Below, one piece after another: positions 41,085 through 50,828 of a DNA stretch of 64,000 bases (position 1 is its first letter; every line of letters starts with the position of its first letter). The notes under the pieces are model-generated. The model worked only from the letters and a program-made list of their open reading frames with translations, ran no database searches and had not been told where the DNA came from. The stretch covers positions 538,400 to 602,399 of the forward strand of contig LSRX01000174.1 in the NCBI GenBank assembly GCA_001939145.1, written 5' to 3'. Source of the stretch: Symbiodinium microadriaticum (Eukaryota; Sar; Dinophyceae; Suessiales; Symbiodiniaceae). A program made the translations under genes and the position numbers.

Positions 41085-41217
41085 TTGTGGAGATCGGAAG
41101 ACGGTAGATCTTCAACGAAACAGCAGCGATCGCCCAAGTCTGGAGGCCATTTGCAGGAAGGTCCGGATGCATCTCTTGTCGCATGCTTCAGCTGCGGAGC
41201 TCAATAGCTCGAAGGGA
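41085..41217 (+). CDS. Probable helical-repeat gene exon
   Basis: Acceptor TGTGCTTGCAG, then CGDRKTVDLQRNSSDRPSLE, then AICRKVRMHLLSHASAAELN SSK. The final HLLSHASAAEL fits a repeat helix. The CCCTAAACCCC array begins within 15 bases of the end; donor not identified. Confidence 0.42.
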
Positions 41218-41221
41218 TCCC

Positions 41222-41590
41222 TGGACTGCCCTAAACCCCCTATAACCCTCTAAACCCCCTAAACCCACTAAAACCCCTAAACCCCTAAAACCCCTAAACC
41301 CCTAAAACCCCTAAACCCCTAAACCCCTAAACCCCCTAAACCCCTAAAACCCCTAAACCCCTAAAACCCCTAAAACCCCTAAACCCCTAAAACCCCAAAA
41401 CCCCTAAACCCCTAAAACCCCTAAACCCCTAAAACCCCTAAACCCCTAAAACCCCTAAACCCCTAAACCCCTAAACCCTAAACCCCTCAAGCCCCTAACC
41501 CTTATAAACCCTATAAGCCCTAAACCCCGAACCCTTATAACCCTATGCGCCCTAAATCCCGAACCCTTATAAACCCCTATAACCCCTTCA
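41222..41590. repeat. CCCCTAAA/CCCCTAAAA array
   Basis: About 260 bases of CCCCTAAA alternating with AACCCCTAAA units (8- to 9-base period, one extra C or A compared with the telomere unit), then degenerate CCCTATAA. Intronic, immediately upstream of the exon at 41626. Confidence 0.95.
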
Positions 41591-41625
41591 AGCTCTAAAC
41601 TAGCTAAAACAGTGTCTTCTCCCAG

Positions 41626-41700
41626 GCCGTCTCTGCACTCGTGGCATTCGCGGAAGCCGAGCAGGTTGACATCGGCACAGTCCGAACGCTAGGCGACACT
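41626..41700 (+). CDS. Probable helical-repeat gene exon
   Basis: Excellent acceptor TGTCTTCTCCCAG, then AVSALVAFAEAEQVDIGTVR. A donor GAGCAG|GTTGAC would make it 42 bases; otherwise the frame runs on into the TTTAGGG array at 41706. Flanked by CCCTAAA on the left and TTTAGGG on the right. Confidence 0.5.
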
Positions 41701-41705
41701 GGGCC

Positions 41706-41770
41706 CTACTTAGAGTTTAGGGGGTCTAGGGTTTTTAGGGTTTTTGGGTTTTTAGGGTTTAGGGTTGGGG
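41706..41770. repeat. TTTAGGG array after the exon at 41626
   Basis: Degenerate TTTAGGG/TTTTTAGGG units, opposite polarity to 41222-41590. Confidence 0.9.
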
Positions 41771-42002
41771 GAGTTCCTTGCCCTACTTTTCCCAACACCT
41801 GAGACCGGAGACCGGAGAGCCCCCTAAGCATCCCTAAGCCAAGCCCTTGATCTTGCAGAGATCTTGGACCCTGATTGGTTTCCCGAAGCCCTCGGCCCCA
41901 GACCCAGGAGACGATCTTGAGACATCTTGACCGTCTCTCAGCGCAGGAGCCTTGAAGAGAAGCACCTGGACAGAAGCGACATGACCAATAGGCAAGCAAG
42001 CC

Positions 42003-42150
42003 AGTGGTAGCAGCAGTAGCAGTAGCAGTAGCAGCAGCAGCGTCAGCAGCAGCAGTAGCAGTAGAAGTAGCAGTAGTAGTCGTCTTCTTGGTGGTGGTGG
42101 CGGTGGCGGTGGTGCCGGCGGCAGCGGACGTGGTGGTGGTGGAAGAAGCA
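42003..42150. repeat. GTAGCA/GGTGGC microsatellite
   Basis: Trinucleotide-based tract. Thr/Ala ORF on the minus strand is an artefact. Confidence 0.9.
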
Positions 42151-42504
42151 GAAGAGCTAGCTTGGCTGCCCGTCTGCGTGCTTAGAATTCTCAAAGTTCT
42201 GATGGCCTGTAGTCTTTGGACAGGGTGCTAGGCCAAGCTTTAAGGCAAGAACGGTTTTGAGTATTCGTGCTGTGGTACCATGAAACGTTGCGACTCCGCC
42301 AAGAGGGCCAAAAAGTCTCATTGCAATAGGACTACATCGTGGTGCTCACCACAGTGTCTCGCCTGCCAGCAACTGGGCCGAGTTTGACCATGATATACGG
42401 GGGATTGCAGGGGTCTGACGAATGTCTAAGTACTTACTAGTATTCTCGCACGAAACTTACAGTTCATAGCATAAGAATAGCCCGAAAATCCCGCTCTAGA
42501 GGCT

Positions 42505-42818
42505 CTAATCATTAATAGGCCGGTTAGCTGTGGGTATTCCGATGTCCAGAGTCTGAAGTACATTTTCACCCAGAAGCGCTGCACTGTTTCTGATTTCTGC
42601 AACTTCGTACTCCTGGTTCGAGGGCACAGACTCTACAGCAGGTCGAAGCTTCATGCCGGTGGGAGTGTCTGGACGTGTGCGCAGTGCCAGAGCAACGGAA
42701 TCCCCATGTTCAGCCGTGCACACCAATATATAGTGTAGGGCCAGTCGGCTAGAAGATGCCACACCCTAAACAGCGCAGGATCCAATTGCTCCGGCTTTCC
42801 GAATTCCCACCGGCACAT
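42505..42818 (-). CDS. Minus-strand coding island, frame undecided
   Basis: Two minus frames look protein-like. One starts at an ATG at 42818, MCRWEFGKPEQLDPALFRVW then HLLADWPYTIYWCARLNMGI, ending at 42651. The other, 42505-42768, reads ASSSRLALHYILVCTAEHGD then SNQEYEVAEIRNSAALLGEN to a TAG and could follow an acceptor CTGTTTAG. Product unknown. Confidence 0.35.
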
Positions 42819-42829
42819 TTTGACATACA

Positions 42830-43190
42830 CATATGTATGTGTACATATATGTAGATATATAGGAGACAGTGTGTGTGTGTGCATACATATATCTATACCT
42901 ATATCTACATCTATATATATATATATATACATATATATTTATATATACATATATATATATATGCATATATATACACACACACGTCAGTGTTAATGTTTGT
43001 GTCCATGAGTCCATGACTATGTCTATATGGCCAAGCATATGCCTCGCGGATGTGTTCAAGTTTCTGTGTGTGTGTGTGTGTGCCATTGTGTGTGTGTGCG
43101 TGTGTGTGTGTGTGTCTGTAGGTGTAGGTGTCTGTGCATGTGTATGTGCATATCTGTGTGCGTGAGTGAGTGTGTGCGTGCTTTTATGCG
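42830..43190. repeat. AT and GT microsatellites
   Basis: TATATATA at 42890-42970, GTGTGTGT at 43063-43190. Confidence 0.95.
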
Positions 43191-43194
43191 CGTG

Positions 43195-43400
43195 TGTGTT
43201 TGGGTTTGGCTTGATTGGTCGCTTGGTCGGTTAGCTGGTGGGTTGGTGGGTTGGTCGGTTGCTTGGTCGGTTAGTCAGTCGGTCGGTGGGTTGGGTGGGT
43301 CGGTTGGTCGGCGGGTCGGTTGGCCGGTTGGCCGGTTGGTGGGTGGACTGGCTGGTTGGGGTTTGTTGGTTGGCGGTTTGGCTGTTTTGGTTGGTGTGTA
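43195..43400. repeat. TTGG/TCGG tetranucleotide minisatellite
   Basis: GGTTGGTC/GGTCGGTT-type units, about 50 in tandem, G/T-rich on the + strand. Confidence 0.9.
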
Positions 43401-43549
43401 CTTCGGTAGAGCAATATTTTAGTGTGGGCACGGTGAGGAAGTGATCCAAATCCCAGCCCAAGCTAATCCGAGTAAACTACACCAGATGCCTTAGGGTGTA
43501 CCTTAGGTTTAATCAGTGTGCGGTAAGCGGCAACAGAGACGGTTCTCAT

Positions 43550-43655
43550 AACCTCGAACCCTGAAGCCTAAACCCCACCCCCCAACCCTAAACCCTACAC
43601 CCCAAACGCCTAAACCCCTAAACTCCTAAACCCTAAACCCCACACCCCAAAACGC
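43550..43655. repeat. CCCTAAACCCCA array
   Basis: CCCTAAA and CACCCCAAA units leading directly into the acceptor at 43666. Confidence 0.9.
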
Positions 43656-43666
43656 TACACCCCAAG

Positions 43667-43774
43667 GCAGACATGCGTTTGGTTAGCCTTCCTCAGAGCT
43701 TCGTGGAGGAGCTCTTACAGGCCTTGAACACACCGGCTGTTCCTCAGGGTTGCAAAAAACTTGTCAGGTCCACC
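43667..43774 (+). CDS. Helical-repeat gene exon
   Basis: Acceptor CACCCCAAG|G after the CCCTAAA array, then ADMRLVSLPQSFVEELLQAL, then NTPAVPQGCKKLVRST, donor GTGAGA. 36 codons, phase 0 at both ends, no stop. LPQSFVEELLQAL matches the repeat consensus. Confidence 0.58.
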
Positions 43775-44809
43775 GTGAGACATATAAGTGTTACCATAAT
43801 AACGGGGCCTAGAGCCTAGAGTCTATAGAGACTATGGAGAAGATATTCAATGATTTTCAGGTTCCGGGTCAAGGTTTTCAGGGTCTTAGGCCCTTTGGAG
43901 TTTACCGTTCAGGCTTCTGCGGTTTACGGTTTGGGGGTTCGTAGCCCTAAATATCTTGCCCTCCCGTGGACGTTGTTGTTCCTGTTTGGGTGTAGCTTCC
44001 ATTGACATGGAACCATAGCTACACACAGCGGTCCGTGAATGTCGCAATCAGCAAAGTTATCAAGCCCGGTGTGACATTCAGCTTCTGCTAAGTCTATGAG
44101 CCCATGCTATCCGGTGCCCGAGGAGTATCTGCTGAACAGTCGACACGAGGCATGGAAAAGCAGATACTAAGCATACTCATCCCTTAGCAGGTTCAAGGCT
44201 CCCGAATATCCAATGTTAGTGGCGGAGGCAATACTTCAGAATACTGTTTTAGGAACAGGATTCACATCCGGCATCTCCCATGAAGTTGCTACACTGTATC
44301 GAAGATCATTCTCTCTCTGGATTCCCAATATCGAACATTATTCGCCGGAGGGGCTTGTTACTAGTGGAGGGAAGATGATACTGTTCAAGTAAACTGCATG
44401 CTTAAAGCTCAGTCGAACAAGAGTCTTCAGACCTTCCAAACAGGCATTGCGGCAACGTGGCTACGGAGACTGGCGCTTGGACCCCGAGGCCACTCATGGG
44501 GCGAACATGTGAAAGCTGGGCTTCGGGGGTGCGAGGTTTGCTGATTCTTTGGCAAAACGCATCTTGAGTGCTTTTTAACGCTCGGAATCAGGAAGAGAGA
44601 TGCATGTGCATATTGTGCATGCGCGTGTATGTAGCCGTAGCTGCATACAGAGGTGCATGGTTGCCTCTTGTGTGCGACCGCAGGGGGCTACCATAGCCCG
44701 TCTTGGATGGCAGCCGTTTCGGAGGTGCTGATTATGTAAGGACGTTGAAATGATCAACAACCAGGAGTGGTCAGGTAGGTTGCTTTCTCACTGCATGGCG
44801 GTGTCGTAG

Positions 44810-44888
44810 GAGATGCGCTGGGCTAGTGGCGACGCCCTCCAGCCCATCCCTGAGCAGCCCCCACATCACCGGATCCACGTACCAGGGA
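44810..44888 (+). CDS. Possible exon
   Basis: Acceptor GTGTCGTAG|G, then EMRWASGDALQPIPEQPPHH RIHVP. Reasonable composition; no clear donor. Confidence 0.28.
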
Positions 44889-45049
44889 ACTCTAATCCTT
44901 GTTAATTTTAAGCCTGGGTATAGGGTTTAAGAGTATAGGGTTCTCATTGTTGCCTGTACTTATCTCCTTAATATCGTCTAAAACATTTGCACACACACAC
45001 ATGAATGAAGAGGTTTCACAGCTGTACAATACTAGAACATGCCCCCCAA

Positions 45050-45132
45050 CCCAATTCCAGACATTATAAATATACCCCTATCCAAGGTATAGTATACCCC
45101 AAACCATATTCTAGTCATAGTAAGGCCCCTAC
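45050..45132. mobile_element. Partial TAGGGGCC-family copy (right end)
   Basis: GTATAGTATACCCCAAACCA, TATTCTAGTCATAGTAAGGC CCCTA matches the right half of copies A and C. It ends 20 bases before the acceptor of the exon at 45154. Confidence 0.6.
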
Positions 45133-45153
45133 ATAAAAAAAATTAGCCATCAG

Positions 45154-45232
45154 GCCGTGCTGCATCTTTTGGAAGCATTGCGACACCTCCGAGTCTCCCG
45201 GCTTTTGGCCTTGCGGGTCATCAGAGCTGGGA
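45154..45232 (+). CDS. Helical-repeat gene exon ending at GTTTAGGG
   Basis: Acceptor TAGCCATCAG|G, then AVLHLLEALRHLRVSRLLAL RVIRAG, donor GGGA|GTTTAGGG. Helical, Leu-rich, in keeping with the repeat family. The downstream intron starts with the telomere-like unit. Confidence 0.52.
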
Positions 45233-45400
45233 GTTTAGGGATTTCGTGGGTTAGGGATTAGGGATTTTGTGGTATAGGGTTTAGGGATTTTGTGGTATAG
45301 GGTTTAGGGATTTTGTGGTTTAGGGTTTAGGGATTTTGTGGCTTAGGTTTGTTGGAAGGTTAGGGTTCGTTTAGGGTTGGCGGTGGAGGGGTTTAGGGTT
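45233..45400. repeat. TTTAGGGATTTTGTGG array
   Basis: A 22-base compound unit (GGTTTAGGGATTTTGTGGTA) repeated about five times from the intron start. Confidence 0.9.
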
Positions 45401-45490
45401 TTGGATTCGGATGCAAGGATTGAAAGAGCGCCTTCGAAGTTTCCGCAGGTTCCTTTGATGAGGGGAAATTGGGATTGGCAATGAACAATA

Positions 45491-45590
45491 AGGGTCCATG
45501 TAGCCAAATGTATATACTTGGGCCCCAAAGTACCTATATAGGGACTACCTTAATAGGCCAAAGTATACGCTACTTGGGTACATGGACCCT
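45491..45590. mobile_element. TA-flanked MITE, AGGGTCC family, copy 1
   Basis: TA-AGGGTCCATGTAGCC ... GGGTACATGGACCCT-TA; interior GGGCCCCAAAGTACCTATAT AGGGACTACC. The interior is the reverse complement of that at 57476-57574, so the two insertions have opposite orientation. 100 bases plus TA. Confidence 0.85.
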
Positions 45591-45616
45591 TAATTAGGGA
45601 ATGAGCAGTCCTTTAT

Positions 45617-45910
45617 TTGAGGACTTCAACCTGCAAACGGGCCCCGTCTCGCATTTTCAGCATGCAAAGTGCGAAGACATGCCGTGCCAGCGGCGTAATT
45701 AGCTCCAGAAATTTCGTTGATACGTGGAAAACTATGAGAAAAGTCCTTGTGATCGAGTATTCGAAGCAAGCTGATCCTTCGACAACTCGGGCAGCACATC
45801 TACGCAACAGATGTCAGTGGTACCAGTCTCTCGAAATGCTGTCGGAAGCATCTCTCATGGTGGAGTTTGAGCAGTTAGGGTCCAGGCGTCAGCTGAATCA
45901 ACGTTTTTAA
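45617..45910 (+). CDS. Hypothetical protein or exon, up to 97 codons
   Basis: First ATG at 45662. Contains MRKVLVIEYSKQADPSTTRA and MLSEASLMVEFEQLGSRRQL NQRF before a TAA. Natural composition, starts right after the MITE. A shorter minus frame overlaps. Confidence 0.42.
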   Translation: MRTSTCKRAPSRIFSMQSAKTCRASGVISSRNFVDTWKTMRKVLVIEYSKQADPSTTRAAHLRNRCQWYQSLEMLSEASLMVEFEQLGSRRQLNQRF

Positions 45911-46283
45911 AAGACAACAGTCTAGCTAGTCAGTGCTGCGCTTCAGAGTTCCTGGCCAAGGAGGGAGGTCGGTCAAGAACTGTAGGGTTTAGGGTTTAGG
46001 GATCCCAAACATCTGGTAAGAACCTACTGTGTTGGTACGGGGCCCTCTGGGATTGTGGTTACTTCTGAACGACCACCATGTTGCCGCCGGAGAAACTGCA
46101 TACGTACTCGCTCTTGCACTATATCTCAGAATCCCATAAGCTCTACAGGGGGGGTTCCTAAAGCCGATGCGTGCTCTAAAGGGCTCCCGCTGGCATGATC
46201 TCTATAGGGCCACCTGTCAGGTCCTTCATTGTCTTAAACTCCCGGCGTGCCGAGCTTGAGAGGGGATGCATGAGCAGAGATAA

Positions 46284-46502
46284 GAACTTCACAACTTCAA
46301 GCTTCCGACTGCGACCAAAAAAGCGGCGAAGTGCGCTGAGGTCGAGGACGAAGTTCTCCTGGAGCTCGTTTGCGATCGCCTTCCGGCGGCCTTGCAGAAG
46401 TCCAAAACCTCGCTCCTACTGCCCCTCGGATCGGATAAGCTCCTGCCATATAGTGGAAAACTATACGATTACTATATTATTGTATATGATAGTTTGTTAT
46501 AG
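46284..46502 (+). CDS. Probable exon, unknown product
   Basis: LHNFKLPTATKKAAKCAEVE, then DEVLLELVCDRLPAALQKSK, then TSLLLPLGSDKLLPY; the frame ends at a TAG in AT-rich sequence, so the true donor is probably around 46440. VEDEVLLELVCDRLPAALQ would suit a repeat helix of the same gene. A competing frame in the same interval is Arg/Ser-rich. Confidence 0.42.
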   Translation, partial: ELHNFKLPTATKKAAKCAEVEDEVLLELVCDRLPAALQKSKTSLLLPLGSDKLLPYSGKLYDYYIIVYDSLL

Positions 46503-46558
46503 TATATTATAGAAGATTTTGGTATAATATAGTATATTATATTATACCATATTATGAG
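46465..46558. repeat. AT-rich inverted repeat
   Basis: Pairs of TATAGTATATTATA-type words in both orientations; likely hairpin. Confidence 0.6.
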
Positions 46559-46559
46559 A

Positions 46560-46715
46560 TTTTGAAGCCTCGACAGCCGTTTGGTGGACTGTACGACGAG
46601 ACAGGATTGTCGGAGGCTTTGAGTTCTCCCAGGCAGCATGGGCTGTTTGTACACAGGAGGCCCTCAATGCTGCCTTACGACACTCCAACTTTCCGCCAAA
46701 GGCCCTCCCCCCCCC
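46560..46715 (+). CDS. Possible exon before a TTTAGGG array
   Basis: Two frames are plausible: WAVCTQEALNAALRHSNFPP K (after acceptor GTACACAG) and FGGLYDETGLSEALSSPRQ. TTTAGGG units begin at 46718, the usual polarity downstream of exons here. Confidence 0.3.
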
Positions 46716-47054
46716 TCTTTAGGGTTTAGGGGTTTAGGGTTTAGGGTTTTCCCCGCCTCCCCCCCCCCAAGCTACCAAGTACTATGGTACATAATATCTT
46801 CGGTCATATACGATGGTATACATTGTAATACAGCTCCAAACTTGGCCACAGGATGGTGGGATTGCTGGAAAGCCTCGGCGATCTCCCGTCGAGGAGAGGG
46901 CTTCTGTCAGGCTGTGGAGAGGTTCCCATGGTTTTTGCATGAAGGTCGGGACCACCACCATCATGCTACGGTACCCATCATCGCTACCATCATCAGTTTT
47001 TCATCTCCAGCATCCCTACCACCATGACCCTGAGCATGTTAAACTGCCATCGGA

Positions 47055-47351
47055 ATGGTCTGCGTCGCGACCCTGATCCCAAAGGGTCTTAATCTTGAAG
47101 CACCGCACCACAAACGGCACTGTGCTGACAGACATCGGCCCAAGGGCAAAGGACGTGTCATCTTGCATGCCCCGGCGGACAAGAGGGGTCCGCACCCCTT
47201 CGGGTTGGGTTCGAGTCTGAATCCGGGATGGTGGACGGTCGTCATACCTTCTCCCAAAACTGCCATTGGCCATCCAAATAGCTTGTTCTCCCGCCCCCCG
47301 CCAACCAGCAGAGCTGGAGCTCAACACCGTGCTTTCATGATCTTCTGCTGA
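47055..47351 (+). CDS. Hypothetical protein, 98 codons
   Basis: ATG start, basic, reads GLNLEAPHHKRHCADRHRPK then PGWWTVVIPSPKTAIGHPNS. A 150-codon minus frame overlaps completely. Not decided. Confidence 0.27.
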   Translation: MVCVATLIPKGLNLEAPHHKRHCADRHRPKGKGRVILHAPADKRGPHPFGLGSSLNPGWWTVVIPSPKTAIGHPNSLFSRPPPTSRAGAQHRAFMIFC

Positions 47352-47449
47352 GATTGTCAGGAGTCGTGCACAAGTCGCAGCACACCTCCACCGACGACGC
47401 AAGCTGCAATCCGCCTTGAAGGACTGACGGCACCTTGCTTTCGTGTCAT

Positions 47450-47836
47450 TTAAGCCCTTCCCCAGCAATCCACCGTCTTGCCGTCATGGCAGGCAAAGGC
47501 AAGAGTCGGTGTTTTGTTCCTGCGTCTGTACAAGCAGATCCAGGTTCTGAGCAACTTTCCTGCTTTTGTCATAGATTTATGCGTGCTTCTAGTATCCAGC
47601 GCCCACCATCCACGTATCTTTGCAGCATGGCAGTTGACAGCGACCGAAGGCCCCAAGATCAAGTTGACATCGTAGTGGTCCTTGTCTGGAACAGCAAGCC
47701 CAGACCTCATGTAATCCCTAACCTTAACCTGCCAGGTACCTACTATATAGGGTACTAGAGCCCCTAGGGCGCTATGTAGTAGGTAGGTACCTGCAAGGTT
47801 AGGGTAAACCTTCAGCAGGACTGCTTCAACCAGCAC
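47450..47836. other. Region open in three frames
   Basis: A 128-codon minus frame and two + frames (47435-47758, 47478-47675) all lack stops. Real coding is possible, but frame and strand cannot be chosen. Confidence 0.25.
47716..47805. mobile_element. Foldback element with 30-base arms
   Basis: CCCTAACCTTAACCTGCCAG GTACCTACTATATA and TATGTAGTAGGTAGGTACCT GCAAGGTTAGGGT are inverted. Single copy in the window. MITE-like. Confidence 0.7.
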
Positions 47837-47990
47837 ACGGGCAAGCGTCTGGATTTGGAGGCCCGAGGAGTCTGCCCTTTTTCAAATATTAACGTCCCCT
47901 ACATTACCCAGGACCCCATATAGGACTCGCAAGCTGTAAACCTCAAGCCCTAAACCCTAACCCTCTCGCCACGGTTTTGCGGGAATCCAG

Positions 47991-48060
47991 GCGCAGGTGG
48001 TTATCGCTCGCGCACTCGCCTGTCTGGGCATGGAGAATCAACACACTCAGGCCGGGTGTC
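47991..48060 (+). CDS. Helical-repeat gene exon
   Basis: CCCTAAACCCTAACCC, then acceptor GGGAATCCAG|G, then AQVVIARALACLGMENQHTQ AGC, donor GTGTC|GTTTTGGGATTTAGG. Short helix pair consistent with the repeat family; polarity of flanks as elsewhere. Confidence 0.48.
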
Positions 48061-48064
48061 GTTT

Positions 48065-48740
48065 TGGGATTTAGGATTTACGGGGCTTAGGGCTGAGGGG
48101 AGAATTTCTAGGTGGGAGTGTGACTGAGGTAGTTAGTTAGAGTGCTTGACATGTCAGGGCGCTGCTGGGCAAGTGTGCAGCCATGTACATTGAGCAGAAT
48201 CGTTATCGTTCGCATAGTTTCTGATCAGCGTTCGCCTTCTTTTCTCCAGTTCTGGATGGGCCCTCCCATCTCCATGGCTGTTTCTGCACTCTCATGAGAT
48301 CCCTTCTTGCTTGGCTTAGTTTTCAATGCTGTTGAATCTTCTGTTCACAAAGGATGCCTGTGACGGGGAAGATATCATGCCCTTTCACCGTCACCTCTTA
48401 TCCAGTCGAAGTGGTTGATGACCTTCGAAGCAGGGAATGCACGGTGTAGTAGACTTGCCCTTTTAAGTGCGCTGAAGCGCTGTTCGATGTGCAGCGCCTC
48501 AGATTAAGACGACCAGCAAAGGTTTGGAATTAAAGCATCCAGTCACCAACGTCCGTCTCGTCTGGCACCATATCATGCCGTTCAGACTATACCCAAAATA
48601 GATAAGCCATAAATAACTTAAGCTACATACGGTGTATCATGGGAGCCGGGTCACTAGTTTCTGTGTGCATCGCCGGATCTCTGGCTGCTCCTTGGATCTC
48701 AGCTTGCTGTCAGACCTACAACAGCGATAGAAGAGAAGGG
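48065..48740. other. No confident gene
   Basis: Unique sequence without a long frame or recognised motif. Confidence 0.4.
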
Positions 48741-48749
48741 CACCCTCCT

Positions 48750-48870
48750 TCAAAAAGAGTTTCGTATCAATCGCTGATCCCGTCTTCTGCCGAGCTTGAT
48801 TAGCGTTTCCAGCCTGTCGGCATCAGCCTTGTGAGTTTCCTGGGTTTCCTGGTTTGGGCACGGCAGTTGC
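48750..48870 (-). CDS. Possible minus-strand terminal exon
   Basis: NQETQETHKADADRLETLIK LGRRRDQRLIRNSF then TGA, a charged amphipathic helix. A second minus frame competes upstream, where a single N (48976) disturbs the reading. Confidence 0.35.
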
Positions 48871-48975
48871 AGCTGCAGTCCTGTGAGAAACGCAAGCTGG
48901 CAAGAGCATAACTGCGGTTGCGAACATTCTCGGCGTGAGTTCTGCCGTGCTGCCTGCTCCCATCCAACTCCACCC

Positions 48976-48976
48976 N
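48976..48976. other. Ambiguous base (N)
   Basis: Single N within CACCCNCGG; an unresolved assembly position. Confidence 0.99.
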
Positions 48977-49389
48977 CGGTAATTCCATCCTGGCTGTTTG
49001 GCCACTGTGGGCTGAGAACGAACATTCTTTCTTCCAGCAGAACTTGCGATGAATGAGCATGTGGGCATGCATGAGCTTATGTCAGTGTCTCCGCTTCACA
49101 CCGAAGTGTTCGGTGGCGTCAGATTAAGAAGAGAGATTTCGATTCTTGTCAAGTTTTGTTTGCTCGCTTGGCTTGCCTGTCGGCCTTCGACACTGCACCC
49201 TCCACGCATGAGCTACACAGACTTCGCCATCGCACCCTGACCTGGTGCTAGTCATGGTGACGCTGTCGACGTTGCAAGACAAAGCTGCTGGCACAGGCCC
49301 AACCGTGGGCGCCTGAATCTGGATGATGATGGCTGGCTTCCTTCCCCTCTGAACCCTGTAACCCCAAACCCTAAGCCCTAACCCCAAAC

Positions 49390-49450
49390 TCTAGACTCCG
49401 GGACCGCCAAAGCAACTCTTGCCAAGCTTGCGAGGCTTGGCTCGACTTGC
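49390..49450 (+). CDS. Possible helical-repeat exon
   Basis: CCCTAAGCCCTAACCCC and CTCTAG precede SGTAKATLAKLARLGSTCWW. Repeat-like, but an alternative frame (RQSNSCQACEAWLDLLVASP) is open longer. Confidence 0.27.
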
Positions 49451-49607
49451 TGGTGGCAAGTCCTCAGGCTGGGCTGACTCTGGGATGTTGATGCTACCTG
49501 TAGTCTCTCCATGGCAGCTCCTTGTTTTGCTAAACCATTTGGTTTAAGCAGTTTCAGCAATAAAAAGGAATTCCGAGGGAGACTATAAGTGCCCTCTATC
49601 CGGCCCC

Positions 49608-49660
49608 AAAATACCTCCGTACTTTTAGGGACCATATACCCTCTTTTGAGGGTACAAGGT
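49608..49660. mobile_element. CTCAAATAGGGG-family copy 3 (partial, reversed)
   Basis: Reverse complement reads GTACCCTCAAAAGAGGGTAT ATGGTCCCTAAAAG, matching 1448-1484. Confidence 0.5.
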
Positions 49661-49851
49661 TGGACCTGCGGGGGCCTCGTGGAGTGCATGGTGCAAGGTG
49701 TAGGCTTCGAGAATGTGGTTCGGCAGTGTTCCAGGTGGGTTTGGGCCAGGGTTTGAGTCAACACTTCCCGTGATGCACAGCAGTCCTCACCCTAAACCCT
49801 ATAAACCCTAAACCCCAAACCTTAAACCTAAGTCTAAACTTGACATGCCAG

Positions 49852-49930
49852 GCCGAGCTGGAGCGTTTGTCTGCAGATTCCTGTGCAGACCTTGCCTGGT
49901 CCCTCGCACAACTCTCCTGGCAAATCGAGC
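49852..49930 (+). CDS. Helical-repeat gene exon
   Basis: CCCTAAACCCC array, acceptor GACATGCCAG|G, then AELERLSADSCADLAWSLAQ LSWQIEP. LSADSCADLAWSLAQLS is a textbook octotricopeptide/RAP-type helix. The frame stays open to a TAA at 49969; donor not fixed. Confidence 0.58.
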
Positions 49931-50011
49931 CTTGTTACAGTTTCTATACAGTTCTCATCCAAGTATCTTAACTTCAATCTCCTGAATCGCCATTTTCATC
50001 TGCAGTATTAG

Positions 50012-50229
50012 ACCCAAGAAGAGTTTGATGAGCTAGGACCTAGGACCCAGGATGATTGGGACTTACACGTGTCTGCAGATGTCGGCTTCTCTTGGAGAGT
50101 TTGGGGCTTCGATGGAGCGACCAACTTGCCCGCTGAGTCTATCTTAGACTGGGACATGCGTGACAAAGCCACCTGCAGCACCGCAGTGTGCCAGTGTTTC
50201 TGCTGGAGTGTGAAGACAGTCGCGACCAT
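50012..50229 (+). CDS. Coding exon, 72 codons, Trp/Asp-rich
   Basis: Acceptor TGCAGTATTAG, then TQEEFDELGPRTQDDWDLHV, then SADVGFSWRVWGFDGATNLP, then AESILDWDMRDKATCS, donor CCAT|GTAAGG. Possibly downstream of the helical-repeat exons, though it does not look like the repeat itself. A 124-codon minus frame overlaps. Confidence 0.48.
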
Positions 50230-50595
50230 GTAAGGCAATGTAAGCTTGTGCATGTATGTGGCACCAAGCTGTCTGCAAAGCGAACGAGAATTTCGAGGGA
50301 GAACACATCCAGACCCTTCCAGAATAGCACTATACTTCTTCCGTCTGTCGTCCTGCAATTGCTCGCTGCATCTTCGTTGCATGACGTGATCTTCAAATCT
50401 AGTAATCTGATCCCCAGTATCATGTCAGCCCCATCCTTTACAAAAGTCTATGAGGTTTGCTTTGAGATTCCCACTTCCCAGGCTTGCTCCTAGGCGCTGA
50501 ACCGAGAGCCCAGCATTGCTTGCCTGTGACTGCTCCAGGAATGGAATCGCCGATTCTGTCGAGACCTTCTGAGCCTGGACTTTTTGTGTATGGCA

Positions 50596-50666
50596 TGAAT
50601 GGATGGATGGATGGATGGATGGATGGATGGATGGATGGATGGATGGATATATATATATATATATAG
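50596..50666. repeat. ATGG then AT microsatellite
   Basis: Twelve ATGG units, then TATATA. Confidence 0.95.
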
Positions 50667-50828
50667 GGGGGGCCCATACATTACATCGCCATCATCCCCG
50701 AGGCCTCCTGAACCGCCACCTCGAAACTGAAGTACCTTAGGCCCCGAACTCAACGCCGAAGACTTCAAAACCCCCTATAAGCTGGGACCCCTAACCACCC
50801 TGGAACCCTGACACCTTCCACTCCAAGG

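Noticed and set aside
41222..41590. CRISPR-like direct repeats
   Set aside because: Units are 7-9 bases without spacers; telomere-like tandem repeats.
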